From the NCBI GenBank assembly GCA_010906935.1, contig JAAFHC010000009.1, positions 1 through 37,074 of the forward strand: a stretch of 37,074 nucleotides of DNA, written 5' to 3'. The notes under the pieces were generated by a model, which did no database searches, had not been told where the DNA came from, and was given only the letters and a program-made list of their open reading frames with translations. Each line of letters begins with the position of its first letter. Position 1 is the stretch's first letter. The translations under genes and the position numbers were made by a program. This DNA comes from Gelidibacter sp. (GTDB lineage: Bacteria; Bacteroidota; Bacteroidia; Flavobacteriales; Flavobacteriaceae). Positions 1 through 7,914 of the stretch are shown piece by piece.

Positions 1-227
1 CCTTCTGTGCCAAAAAATCTTGACATGCTGCAGAATGCGCGATACGTAATAAAATTAGGATCTTTAGGTGCGAAAATTATTGTATTAAAGATGAAATCCT
101 TCATTAAAAATGCGGTAATTCCAAACACAAATATTGCAGCGCTAGAACGTACCAAGTGCCATCTCAATTCTTCAACATGGTCTAAAAAAGACATGTCCTT
201 TTCAGGTTCGGCTATTTTTTTTCTCAT
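1..227 (-). CDS. tatC: Sec-independent protein translocase TatC, N-terminal part (runs off the window start)
   Basis: TatC is the multi-spanning inner-membrane receptor of the twin-arginine pathway, which exports folded proteins. Only the first 75 codons are present; the gene continues past the left edge. The reverse strand starts with ATG at 227 and reads a short charged N-terminus, then MSFLDHVEELRWHLVRS, which matches the conserved cytoplasmic N-terminal motif of TatC (H-x-x-E-L-R). A first membrane segment follows (AAIFVFGITAFLM) and then the periplasmic stretch beginning DFIFNTIIFAPKDPNF, typical of flavobacterial TatC. The start lies one base after the kdsD stop, so the two genes are probably co-transcribed. 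No tatA or tatB is visible. The identification rests on the N-terminus only, but the motif and the kdsD neighbour make it fairly secure. Confidence 0.85.
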   Translation of the reverse strand, partial: MRKKIAEPEKDMSFLDHVEELRWHLVRSSAAIFVFGITAFLMKDFIFNTIIFAPKDPNFITYRAFCSMSRFFGTE

Positions 228-228
228 T

Positions 229-1194
229 TTAGAAAATTCCTTCTTTAATTAGATCGTGCAAATGTACGACACCTACGTATACCGAATTGTCTTCAACCAA
301 AATTTGGGAAATTTTATTGTTTTCCATGGTTTCCAGAGCTTCAATAGCCATTGCATCAACATTGATCGTTTTCGGATTTTTACCCATAATATTTTCAGCG
401 AGTAAATTACTAATATCAGGAGAATTAGTCAACATTCTCCTTAAATCGCCATCGGTAATAATGCCAACTATTTTGTTGTTTTCAACAACTGCGGTGGTGC
501 CCAATCGTTTTTTTGAAATTTCAATAATTACATCTTTAATAGGTGTATTAGGCGCAACTTGAGGCATTTCATTTTTTCCGATTAAATCGCTGACCCTCAA
601 ATACAGTTTTTTTCCCAATGCACCACCCGGATGGTATTTTGCAAAATCTTTGCTTGAAAAATTATTGAGCTTCAATAAGCAAATCGCTAAAGCATCACCC
701 ATAACCAATTGTGCAGTTGTGCTTGTTGTTGGCGCTAAATTATTTGGATCGGCTTCCTTTTCAACAAAAGAATTCAACATAAAATCGGCATTTGTGCCTA
801 AAAAAGATGCTGAATTGCCTGTAATTCCAATTATTTTGTTTCCGTAATTTTTAATTAATGGCAATAAAACTTTAATTTCAGGCGTATTTCCGCTTTTTGA
901 AATGCAAACTACCACATCATTTTTTTGAATAATTCCCAAATCTCCGTGTATGGCATCGGCTGCATGCATAAATATTGCTGGGGTTCCCGTTGAATTTAGT
1001 GTAGCAACTATCTTGGTTGCGATGTTGGCGCTTTTACCAATTCCGGTCACAATTACCCTTCCTTTAGAAAGATGTATAAAATTTACGGCATTTTCGAAAT
1101 CTTCATCTAGAAAATTCACTAAATTCGCGATCGCTTTGCTTTCAATTAAAATTGTCTGCTTTGCGTTTTCAATAATTGTATTTTTATTTTTCAA
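229..1194 (-). CDS. kdsD: Arabinose-5-phosphate isomerase (KpsF/GutQ/KdsD family)
   Basis: This enzyme interconverts D-ribulose 5-phosphate and D-arabinose 5-phosphate, the first step towards Kdo for the lipopolysaccharide inner core, in the cytoplasm. The 321-residue length is usual. A sugar-isomerase (SIS) domain covers about residues 30-170, with GIGKSANIATKI and the phosphosugar-binding SKSGNTPE. The family signature HPGGALGK follows near residue 190. Two CBS domains fill the C-terminus (about 205-321); IITDGDLRR is typical of the first. The gene lies one base upstream of tatC on the same strand. It shares an intergenic region with the divergent recQ and has a possible -7 box 49 bases upstream of its ATG. 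Nothing is unusual in the reading frame. Confidence 0.93.
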   Translation of the reverse strand: MKNKNTIIENAKQTILIESKAIANLVNFLDEDFENAVNFIHLSKGRVIVTGIGKSANIATKIVATLNSTGTPAIFMHAADAIHGDLGIIQKNDVVVCISKSGNTPEIKVLLPLIKNYGNKIIGITGNSASFLGTNADFMLNSFVEKEADPNNLAPTTSTTAQLVMGDALAICLLKLNNFSSKDFAKYHPGGALGKKLYLRVSDLIGKNEMPQVAPNTPIKDVIIEISKKRLGTTAVVENNKIVGIITDGDLRRMLTNSPDISNLLAENIMGKNPKTINVDAMAIEALETMENNKISQILVEDNSVYVGVVHLHDLIKEGIF

Positions 1195-1242
1195 AAGATT
1201 TTGATTTTTTTAACAAAAAAAAGTTCTACCTTTAATTTTAAA

Positions 1243-1250
1243 CAAAAATA
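1243..1250 (-). promoter_or_regulatory. Candidate -7 box for kdsD-tatC
   Basis: The reverse strand reads TATTTTTG, matching the Bacteroidota -7 element TAnnTTTG, about 49 bases before the kdsD start. No matching -33 TTTG is seen at the expected spacing, and the region is very AT-rich, so chance matches are likely. Confidence 0.3.
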
Positions 1251-1385
1251 TATTTATTTAATTAGAAATTGAATAAACTGCTAATAAAAAGTAAAAGTCA
1301 AATTTTTTTAATTTTTTTAAATTAGTAACTAATATTTTAGTTTTAGTTGCGAATTTATATTCGTATTAATAATTTAGAAGTGATA

Positions 1386-3584
1386 ATGAACAGTAAAGAG
1401 ATTGATTTACATGATGCTTTGAAAAAATATTTTGGATTTGGTAAATTCAAAGGACTTCAAGAACCAGTTATAAAAAGCATTATTGAAGGAAATGATACTT
1501 TTGTGATTATGCCAACCGGAGGAGGGAAATCGTTATGTTACCAACTTCCCGCTTTGGTTAAAGAAGGAACAGCAATTGTGGTTTCGCCATTAATCGCATT
1601 AATGAAAAATCAGGTTGATGCCATTCGAGGCATTTCGGCAGAACACGGAATTGCCCACGTGCTAAATTCTTCATTAAACAAAACGGAAGTTACCCAAGTT
1701 AAAAATGACATAGAAAAAGGAATTACAAAATTATTGTATGTAGCTCCGGAATCATTGATGAAAGAAGAGTACATCGACTTTCTAAAAAATCAAAATATTT
1801 CTTTTGTTGCCATTGATGAAGCGCATTGTATATCAGAATGGGGACATGATTTTAGACCTGAATATAGAAATCTTCGAACCATTATTCAAAAAATAGATAA
1901 CGTTCCCTTAATTGGCTTAACAGCAACGGCAACACAGAAGGTACAAGAAGACATTATAAAAACACTGGGCATGTCAAATGCCAATACTTTTAAAGCTTCT
2001 TTTAACCGTCCTAATTTATTTTATGAAGTTCGGCCAAAAACTAAAAACATAAATTCCGATATCATTCGATTTGTCCGCCAATTTCAAGGAAAATCGGGTA
2101 TTATTTATTGTTTAAGTCGTAAAAAAGTTGAAGAAATAGCACAAGTATTACAGGTGAATGGCATAAAAGCAGTTCCTTATCACGCCGGATTGGACGGTAA
2201 AACCAGGTCGAAACACCAAGATATGTTTTTGATGGAAGATGTGGATGTGGTGGTTGCTACCATTGCTTTTGGAATGGGAATTGACAAACCAGATGTTCGT
2301 TTTGTGATTCATCATGACATTCCAAAAAGTTTGGAAAGCTATTATCAGGAAACCGGAAGGGCAGGAAGAGATGGTGGTGAAGGATTTTGTTTGGCTTATT
2401 ATTCCTATAAAGATATTGAAAAACTGGAGAAATTTTTATCCGGTAAACCCGTGGCAGAGCAGGAAATTGGGAACGCTTTGCTGCAAGAAGTGGTTGGTTA
2501 TGCAGAAACTTCTATGTCGCGAAGAAAATATTTATTGCATTATTTTGGGGAAGATTTTGATGAAGTAAATGGCTTGGGCGCGCTGATGGATGACAACGCC
2601 ATAAATCCAAAGAAAAAGCACGAAGCTGAAAATGAATTAAAAATGTTATTGGAAGTTGTTGTAAAAACCTACCAAAAATATAAAGCAAAAGACCTTGTAA
2701 ACACCTTGACCGGAAAAGTAAATGCCCAGTTGAAATCCCATAAAACGGATGAACAACCATTTTTTGGCTGCGGAAAGGAACACGACGGAAAATATTGGAT
2801 GGCATTGATCCGTCAAGTATTGGTTGCCCGTTTCATCAACAAAGAGATTGAGCAATATGGCGTTATAAAAATTACGGATAAAGGCAATGATTTCATAAAA
2901 AATCCGTCTTCATTTATGATGACAGAAGACCATGTTTATGATGAAAGCACTGATGCCTCAATTTTAGCAAATGTTAACGGTAGTGGAACTTCTGCAGATG
3001 AAGTGTTGCTTAAAATGCTTAAGGAATTACAAAAATCTGTTGCAAAGAAAAACGGTGTGCCTCCATATGCTGTATTGCTGGAACCATCATTGGAAGATAT
3101 GGCGCTGAAATATCCAATGACCATGGATGAATTAAAAAACATTTATGGTATTGGGGAAGGAAAAGCAAATAAATACGGAAAACCTTTTATTGAATTGATT
3201 GCCAGGTACGTGGAAGAAAATGACATCATTCGTCCGGATGATTTTGTGGTTAAAAGTACAGGCGTTAATTCTGGCTTAAAACTTTATATCATTCAAAATA
3301 CAGACAGGAAAATTCCGCTTGAAGATATCGCAAAGTCAAAAGGTCTAAGTTTTAATGAGCTTATTGAAGAAATGCAAGGCATTGTTTACAGTGGCACTAA
3401 ATTAAATATCGATTATCATATTGAAGATTTATTGGATGAAGACCAACAAGAAGAGATCTTTAATTATTATATGGAATCTAAAAGCGACAGAATTCAAGAT
3501 GCTTTAGACGAATTTGACGGTAATTATGATGAGGAAGAGTTGCGCTTGATGAGAATAAAATTTATGAGTCAGGTCGCAAATTAG
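1386..3584 (+). CDS. recQ: ATP-dependent DNA helicase RecQ
   Basis: This is a 3'-5' superfamily 2 helicase for recombination and replication-fork repair. With ATG at 1386 the protein has 732 residues, as in other flavobacterial RecQ proteins. An upstream in-frame extension to 1347 lacks family similarity and was dropped. The Walker A motif TGGGKSLCYQLP has its lysine at residue 48, and the DEAH box is at residue 144 within IDEAHCISEWGHDFRPEY. QETGRAGRDG marks helicase motif VI. An RQC-like region and a HRDC domain (around YGIGEGKANKYGKPF) follow. The four cysteines that bind zinc in E. coli RecQ are not visible after SRRKYLLHYFGE. The gene is convergent with the ZIP transporter gene, with only three bases between the stops. 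Confidence 0.95.
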   Translation: MNSKEIDLHDALKKYFGFGKFKGLQEPVIKSIIEGNDTFVIMPTGGGKSLCYQLPALVKEGTAIVVSPLIALMKNQVDAIRGISAEHGIAHVLNSSLNKTEVTQVKNDIEKGITKLLYVAPESLMKEEYIDFLKNQNISFVAIDEAHCISEWGHDFRPEYRNLRTIIQKIDNVPLIGLTATATQKVQEDIIKTLGMSNANTFKASFNRPNLFYEVRPKTKNINSDIIRFVRQFQGKSGIIYCLSRKKVEEIAQVLQVNGIKAVPYHAGLDGKTRSKHQDMFLMEDVDVVVATIAFGMGIDKPDVRFVIHHDIPKSLESYYQETGRAGRDGGEGFCLAYYSYKDIEKLEKFLSGKPVAEQEIGNALLQEVVGYAETSMSRRKYLLHYFGEDFDEVNGLGALMDDNAINPKKKHEAENELKMLLEVVVKTYQKYKAKDLVNTLTGKVNAQLKSHKTDEQPFFGCGKEHDGKYWMALIRQVLVARFINKEIEQYGVIKITDKGNDFIKNPSSFMMTEDHVYDESTDASILANVNGSGTSADEVLLKMLKELQKSVAKKNGVPPYAVLLEPSLEDMALKYPMTMDELKNIYGIGEGKANKYGKPFIELIARYVEENDIIRPDDFVVKSTGVNSGLKLYIIQNTDRKIPLEDIAKSKGLSFNELIEEMQGIVYSGTKLNIDYHIEDLLDEDQQEEIFNYYMESKSDRIQDALDEFDGNYDEEELRLMRIKFMSQVAN

Positions 3585-3587
3585 AAC

Positions 3588-4259
3588 TTAAGCCAAATAA
3601 GCCACCCCCATACCAACCAATATTGCAACAAATTTTAAAAGATTAAATTTGTGGTCTTTGGATGTTTCAAACAAAATAATTGTTGAAATATGTAAAAATA
3701 TTCCTATTATAATGGCAGTAATCTCTGTTTTATAATGAGTCAAAATTTGGACATATTCACCGGCCAAACTTCCTAAAGGTGTCATTAGAGAAAAAAGTAA
3801 TAAAAACAGCACAGCATTCTTTTTAGAAATTTTTGAGCTTACAAAAAAGGTTCCTAATATAATTGAAATTGGAATATTGTGAATCACTATTGCCCATAGT
3901 AAATATTCATGACGATGGCTATGTGCTAAAGGAATTCCTTCCAAAAAAGCATGAATATTTAAACTTATGAATAATGCCCAAGGAAAAACTACATTTTTTT
4001 CTACATGAATATGGCCGTGTTCAGCACCTTTCGAGAAAAAATCCAAGATAAGTTGTAACAATAATCCCAAAAGGATAAATAAACCAATGTTTGTGTTTTT
4101 TACAGCGTAAACTTCAGGAAATAAATGTAAAATAGTGATAGAAAGTAAGTAAGCGCCGCTAAAAGCCAACAATAATTGTACTGACTTAAAACTAGGTTTT
4201 AATCCAAAAACGATAACAATACCAACTAATACGGAGGCGATAAGTGCAATATAGCTCAT
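3588..4259 (-). CDS. ZIP family divalent metal transporter
   Basis: ZIP proteins move zinc or other divalent metals into the cytoplasm through the inner membrane. The 223 residues hold about seven or eight hydrophobic segments. The metal-site helices carry the family signatures HAFLEGIPLAHSH (H-x-x-x-E-G) and HNIPISIILG (H-N-x-P). A histidine-rich loop (EHGHIHVE) lies before them, as expected of the variable metal-sensing loop. The start ATG overlaps the stop of the upstream methyltransferase gene by four bases (ATGA), so the two are translationally coupled in one operon. The metal specificity cannot be read from the sequence. Confidence 0.88.
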   Translation of the reverse strand: MSYIALIASVLVGIVIVFGLKPSFKSVQLLLAFSGAYLLSITILHLFPEVYAVKNTNIGLFILLGLLLQLILDFFSKGAEHGHIHVEKNVVFPWALFISLNIHAFLEGIPLAHSHRHEYLLWAIVIHNIPISIILGTFFVSSKISKKNAVLFLLLFSLMTPLGSLAGEYVQILTHYKTEITAIIIGIFLHISTIILFETSKDHKFNLLKFVAILVGMGVAYLA

Positions 4260-4984
4260 TCTAAAACTAAAATTAAACGGTCGGAAGTTTCCTCATTAAA
4301 TTTTTCTAACTGATAATTACCAAAAGTATGTTTAATTTTAAATCCTACAGAATTTACGTAGGAATTAATTTTGGCCAAATCTAAACTTTTTACTTTTTCG
4401 AAATAAGTGTGGTGCTCACCGTCGGCATCAAAATTAATTTCTTTCACAATAAATCCGTTTTTTACGTAGCGATTCATTTTAAAAGTAATGTCATCAATAG
4501 TTAGCACTTCTTCAGCAACAAGTTCAGAAACTACTTTTTTTGAATTCATAAAGTCAATAACAGCAATTCCATTTGGATTTAAGCCATTCTTAATATTTTG
4601 CAAAATGGCGATATCTTCTGCATCGTCTTCAAAAAAACCAAAACTCGTAAACAAATTTAAAATAACATCGAACTTATTTTTAAAAGGGTCTCGCATATCA
4701 TGTTCAACAAATTGCAAAGTTGCTGTTTCAAATTGTTTGGCATATTCGATGCTGTTTTTAGATAAATCGGCACCATAAACATTGAATCCAAGCGAATTTA
4801 AATAGATGGAATGACGACCTTTTCCGCAGGCCAAATCCAATATTAGCTTACTCTTTTCTAATTTTAAAAAGGCAATTAAATTTTTCAAAAAAGACTGTCC
4901 TTCAGAATAATCTCTATGTTTATATAAAATATGGTAATAGCTTGTGTTAAACCAGGAAGCAAACCAGTCTTTGTTTTTAGTCAT
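4256..4984 (-). CDS. Class I SAM-dependent methyltransferase
   Basis: A 242-residue Rossmann-fold methyltransferase of unknown substrate. The SAM-binding motif I is LDLACGKGRHSIYLNSLG, followed by the acidic loop GADLS. Motif post-I to motif IV includes FDVILNLFTSFGFF, typical of the methyltransferase type-25/type-11 group that acts on small molecules. It is the first gene of a two-gene operon with the ZIP transporter (four-base overlap). A TATTTTTG box lies 17 bases upstream of the ATG on the same strand, giving a very short leader. The link to metal transport is positional only. I would not assign a substrate. Confidence 0.85.
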   Translation of the reverse strand: MTKNKDWFASWFNTSYYHILYKHRDYSEGQSFLKNLIAFLKLEKSKLILDLACGKGRHSIYLNSLGFNVYGADLSKNSIEYAKQFETATLQFVEHDMRDPFKNKFDVILNLFTSFGFFEDDAEDIAILQNIKNGLNPNGIAVIDFMNSKKVVSELVAEEVLTIDDITFKMNRYVKNGFIVKEINFDADGEHHTYFEKVKSLDLAKINSYVNSVGFKIKHTFGNYQLEKFNEETSDRLILVLE

Positions 4985-5000
4985 AATATTGAAATGACTG

Positions 5001-5008
5001 CAAAAATA
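5001..5008 (-). promoter_or_regulatory. Candidate -7 box for the methyltransferase-ZIP operon
   Basis: The reverse strand reads TATTTTTG (TAnnTTTG) ending 17 bases before the ATG at 4984. This position suits a short leader. No clear -33 element was found. Confidence 0.45.
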
Positions 5009-5043
5009 AGGATTTGTTTGGTAAAATGTTTATTTGTTGGATT

Positions 5044-5080
5044 TTTAATTGTTTCTCTTCGATTCCCACAGGGTGAAAAT
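5044..5080 (+). repeat. Dispersed intergenic repeat, copy 1
   Basis: This copy shares the core GTTTCnCTTCGAnTC, then a GGGT and an A-rich stretch, with the copy at 24899-24936; a third, reversed copy lies at 21609-21639. Here and at 24899 it is followed within 100 bases by runs of TTTAAC-like units. It is non-coding and lies between divergent genes. Confidence 0.55.
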
Positions 5081-5159
5081 CATTTGAGGGACGAGTTGTT
5101 TCTTGGACTTTAAAAAACTTTTAACTTTTTAACATTTAACATTTAACTTAATAATTCAG

Positions 5160-5167
5160 TACTTTTG
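5160..5167 (+). promoter_or_regulatory. -7 box for the RlmL-like methyltransferase
   Basis: TACTTTTG matches TAnnTTTG exactly and ends 18 bases before the ATG at 5186. It rules out the alternative upstream start at 5165, which falls inside the box. Confidence 0.6.
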
Positions 5168-5185
5168 CAAAATAATGATATAATT

Positions 5186-6349
5186 ATGGAGCGAAATTTT
5201 AAAATGGTTGCCACCACCATGTTTGGGTTGGAAGAAGTATTGGCAACGGAACTTAAAAATTTAGGTGCTCAAGATGTTGAGCCAGGTGTGAGAAGCGTTA
5301 CTTTTTTAGGTGATAAAGGCTTTATGTACAAATCAAATATGGCTTTGCGCACGGCAATTAGAATTTTGAAACCCATTAAAACTTTTAAGGTTGCGGATGA
5401 AGATGATTTGTACAAAAAAATACAACAAATTCAGTGGGAAAAATATATGAGCGTTTCCAGTACCTTTTCTATTGGCGCTGTGGTGAATTCTCAAGGTTTT
5501 ACCACAAATTCGCATTATATCACTTTAAAATCGAAAGATGCCATTGCAGATTATTTCAGAAATAAATATAATGAACGGCCAAGTGTTGACACGAAGCACC
5601 AAGATTTAAAGATTCACGTTCATATCCACAATAATTATTGTTCCATTTCATTAGATAGCTCGGGCGATTCTTTGCATAAGCGAGGTTACAGAAGTGCCAC
5701 GAATATTGCACCCATAAATGAAGTTTTGGCGGCTGGTTTGGTGTTGCTTTCAGGATACACTGGCGATTGTAATTTTATTGATCCGATGTGCGGTTCTGGT
5801 ACTATTTTGATTGAAGCTGCGATGATTGCCAACAATATTCCGGCAAATATCAACAGAAATGAATTTGGATTTGAAAAATGGGCAGATTATGATGAAGAGT
5901 TGTTTTTTACCATTCAAGATTCTTTGATAAAAAAAATACACAATTCCCATTTTAAAATCATGGGATTTGACAAAGCGCCATCGGCAGTTGTAAAAGCTAA
6001 AGAAAATGTGGCGAATGCCAATTTAAGCGAGTTTATTGGCGTGCATCATGTAAATTTCTTTAACTCGGTAAAAGAAGTGTTTGGGCGTACCGTTATTTTA
6101 TTCAATCCGCCTTATGGTGAGCGATTAGATATTGATATGCAAGAATTCTACAAAAAAATTGGAGACACTTTAAAAAGCGGTTATTCAGATTCTACCGTTT
6201 GGTTTATCACTTCAAATATGGAAGCAATAAAGCATGTTGGCCTGCGCACATCGAGAAGAATTCCTATGAAAAATGGGGATTTGGACTGTTTGTTTGTGCG
6301 TTATGATATGTACGAAGGAAGTAAAAAAGCAAAAAAAGCGTTGCAATAA
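5186..6349 (+). CDS. THUMP-domain class I RNA methyltransferase (RlmL/YpsC-like)
   Basis: This protein probably methylates guanine N2 in 23S rRNA, as RlmL does; the exact site is inferred from the family. With ATG at 5186 it has 387 residues, about the size of the one-domain B. subtilis YpsC and roughly half of E. coli RlmKL. The N-terminus (about 1-160) is the ferredoxin-like plus THUMP module, starting with MVATTMFGLEEVLATEL. The catalytic domain has DPMCGSGTILIEAAMIA for SAM binding and NPPYGERL as the N-P-P-Y motif IV typical of methylation on an exocyclic or ring nitrogen. A strong hairpin overlapping the stop codon ends the transcript. An N6-adenine DNA methylase name, often given to this family, is less likely. 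Confidence 0.88.
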   Translation: MERNFKMVATTMFGLEEVLATELKNLGAQDVEPGVRSVTFLGDKGFMYKSNMALRTAIRILKPIKTFKVADEDDLYKKIQQIQWEKYMSVSSTFSIGAVVNSQGFTTNSHYITLKSKDAIADYFRNKYNERPSVDTKHQDLKIHVHIHNNYCSISLDSSGDSLHKRGYRSATNIAPINEVLAAGLVLLSGYTGDCNFIDPMCGSGTILIEAAMIANNIPANINRNEFGFEKWADYDEELFFTIQDSLIKKIHNSHFKIMGFDKAPSAVVKAKENVANANLSEFIGVHHVNFFNSVKEVFGRTVILFNPPYGERLDIDMQEFYKKIGDTLKSGYSDSTVWFITSNMEAIKHVGLRTSRRIPMKNGDLDCLFVRYDMYEGSKKAKKALQ

Positions 6350-6363
6350 TGCAACGCTTTTTG
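6331..6363. terminator. Bidirectional Rho-independent terminator
   Basis: An 11-bp perfect stem (6335-6345 with 6350-6360) has a four-base loop, an A-tract on the left and a T-tract on the right. It can therefore serve both converging genes. The TAA stop codon of the RlmL-like gene (6347-6349) lies in the loop, so translation and termination signals overlap. Confidence 0.85.
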
Positions 6364-6386
6364 TTATTTATTCAATCTGTTAATTC

Positions 6387-7598
6387 TTAATTTCTTCTTG
6401 ATTTTTCATTTTTACCAGAATTTCCATTAGATTCTCTGCTAGTAGCTTGTCCTCTTTGATCATTTCCTGATTTATTATTTTGTTGAACCCTCTCAGTTTT
6501 TTGAGCTGTTCTTTCAGGAGCACGATTTTCTGCCATTCTTCCAGTATTTGCACTACGTTCATTCTGACTTGGTCTGTTCACAGTACTTGTTCTACGTTCC
6601 GTATTGTTACCAGCCTGACTTGTTCTTTCGTTAGAAGTTGGTCTGTTCACAGTATTTGTTCTACGTTCTGTATTGTTACCAGCCTGACTTGTTCTTTCGT
6701 TAGAAGTTGGTCTGTTCACAGTATTTGTTCTACGTTCCGCATTGTTACCGGCCTGACTTGTTCTTTCGTTAGAAGTTGGTCTGTTCACAGTATTTGTTCT
6801 TCTGTCAGTATTGTTCACTGAACTATTGTTGCGATTACCTTGACTTGTTCTGTCGTTGGTATTTCTTCTATCCATATTTTCAGATCTGTCATTTCGTTGA
6901 TCTTCATACCTGTTAGGAACACTTTTAGCAGCTACTCGTCTAGTGTCGTGCCCATTTCTCTTATAATTTTTGTCATAATACTTATTTTTTGAATGGTCAC
7001 TATAATACGTGTAACGTGTTGGGTAATAATGATTTCTGTAAGGATTATAACTTACAATTCTGAAATCAAATAATGGTGCTACAAAATAATTATGATATGG
7101 GTGAAACACATACCCACGGTTGTAATTGTTAATATATCCTGAATAATGGCTATAATAACCTTGTCTGTTATAGTACACATGCAATCCGCCAACGCGAACC
7201 AACCTTCCTGAATCATAAGAAATACGGGTATTTCCAATTCTGCTTACACGACCGTAATAATCATAGTAAATAGGAATATCTTCTATTTGGATAATAGCGC
7301 CATAATCATCATATTGAACATAAGGACCATAATCATAACCAGAGTTGAAGCTAATATTAACGCCATTTCCTTGGTAATTAACGTCTAAACCATCTCTTTG
7401 GTTTCTTTGGTTAATGTAAAAATCAAACTCGCCATTTTGAAAAATAGCAAAAGTTACATCTCTTTCAACGAATGTAAAAGAATCTCCATAATCATTGTTA
7501 TAATAATTTTTTGAAGAATTATCAGTCTTAAAAGTTGAAGCCTGCAAGCCAAACCCAACAAATAAAAACGTTGCAATAAGTAATAATTTTGTTTTCAT
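6387..7598 (-). CDS. Secreted protein with tyrosine-rich N-half and basic tandem-repeat C-half
   Basis: Function unknown. The 403-residue product starts with a clear signal peptide (MKTKLLLIATFLFVGFGLQA). Residues 25-210 are rich in Tyr, Asn, Asp and Gly, contain repeated Y-Y-D-Y-Y-G-like turns (IPIYYDYYGRVSRIG), and look like beta strands. From about residue 220 the protein becomes basic and low-complexity. It includes at least three near-identical 23-residue units starting RRTNTVNRPTSNERTSQAG, plus diverged flanking units, then a Lys/Arg/Asn/Gln-rich tail. This tail is probably disordered and may contact nucleic acid, polysaccharide or the cell surface. No type IX sorting domain or lipobox is seen. 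Its transcript ends at the shared terminator with the RlmL-like gene. Confidence 0.8.
   Translation of the reverse strand: MKTKLLLIATFLFVGFGLQASTFKTDNSSKNYYNNDYGDSFTFVERDVTFAIFQNGEFDFYINQRNQRDGLDVNYQGNGVNISFNSGYDYGPYVQYDDYGAIIQIEDIPIYYDYYGRVSRIGNTRISYDSGRLVRVGGLHVYYNRQGYYSHYSGYINNYNRGYVFHPYHNYFVAPLFDFRIVSYNPYRNHYYPTRYTYYSDHSKNKYYDKNYKRNGHDTRRVAAKSVPNRYEDQRNDRSENMDRRNTNDRTSQGNRNNSSVNNTDRRTNTVNRPTSNERTSQAGNNAERRTNTVNRPTSNERTSQAGNNTERRTNTVNRPTSNERTSQAGNNTERRTSTVNRPSQNERSANTGRMAENRAPERTAQKTERVQQNNKSGNDQRGQATSRESNGNSGKNEKSRRN
6528..6803 (-). repeat. Tandem 69-bp in-frame repeats
   Basis: Three nearly identical 69-bp units (6735-6803, 6666-6734, 6597-6665) and a diverged fourth (6528-6596) encode 23-residue repeats in the secreted protein. 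The DNA copies differ by a few bases only, which suggests recent expansion. Confidence 0.9.
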
Positions 7599-7670
7599 GA
7601 TATAATATTTAAGGTTAAACTAAATTTGCTGGTTAGCAGCATTCCTTTTCACAAATACAAACAACGTGCC

Positions 7671-7702
7671 AAAAAAAAATATGCCCAATAAAATTGGACA
7701 TA
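7671..7702 (-). terminator. Possible terminator or attenuator hairpin on the minus strand
   Basis: Bases 7680-7689 pair with 7693-7702 (10 bp, one mismatch, three-base loop). Read on the minus strand the hairpin is followed by a run of nine Ts. It lies about 75 bases upstream of the secreted repeat protein gene on that strand, so it would end a short leader or a small RNA rather than a coding gene. Confidence 0.45.
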
Positions 7703-7771
7703 TTACCTATTTAAAATCAAAAAATTGAAATTATTCGTTACCAATATTTTCAAGTATTTTTTTCAATTTAG

Positions 7772-7825
7772 TAGTGAAAGTAACTACTTAAACAATCCTT
7801 ACGCATAACAAATGTTACTTCACTA
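7772..7825. repeat. Long inverted repeat with one bulge
   Basis: TAGTGAAAGTAAC at 7772-7784 pairs with GTTACTTCACTA at 7814-7825, leaving one bulged A and a 29-base loop. It lies next to the T-tract hairpin at 7671-7702 and could be part of the same folded transcript. Confidence 0.5.
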
Positions 7826-7914
7826 GGTTTTTTAGTGATTATAAATTAAATTATTCACAAACGCCAATTATTAAATTGATTTTAAATAATTTTACTTTTT
7901 TAAAACCAAAAGCG

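Larger units (their letters stand above)
7599..7914. other. Intergenic region between divergent genes, rich in inverted repeats
   Basis: The 316 bases between the secreted repeat protein and priA hold no supported ORF. They contain a hairpin with an A-tract/T-tract at 7671-7702, a long inverted repeat at 7772-7825, smaller stem candidates around 7820-7840, and a priA box TACTTTTT at 7893-7900 (one mismatch to TAnnTTTG). Confidence 0.6.

Noticed and set aside
7-252. 81-codon plus-strand frame at the window start
   Set aside because: It is antisense to tatC, whose reverse-strand motif is clear.
5165-5185. Upstream start for the RlmL-like gene
   Set aside because: It lies inside the -7 box TACTTTTG.
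6528-6803. CRISPR-like periodic repeats
   Set aside because: The 69-bp units abut without unique spacers and keep the reading frame of a secreted protein.
6480-6821. Ser/Cys-rich repetitive 113-codon plus-strand frame
   Set aside because: It is the antisense shadow of the 69-bp coding repeats, with no start context or family signs.
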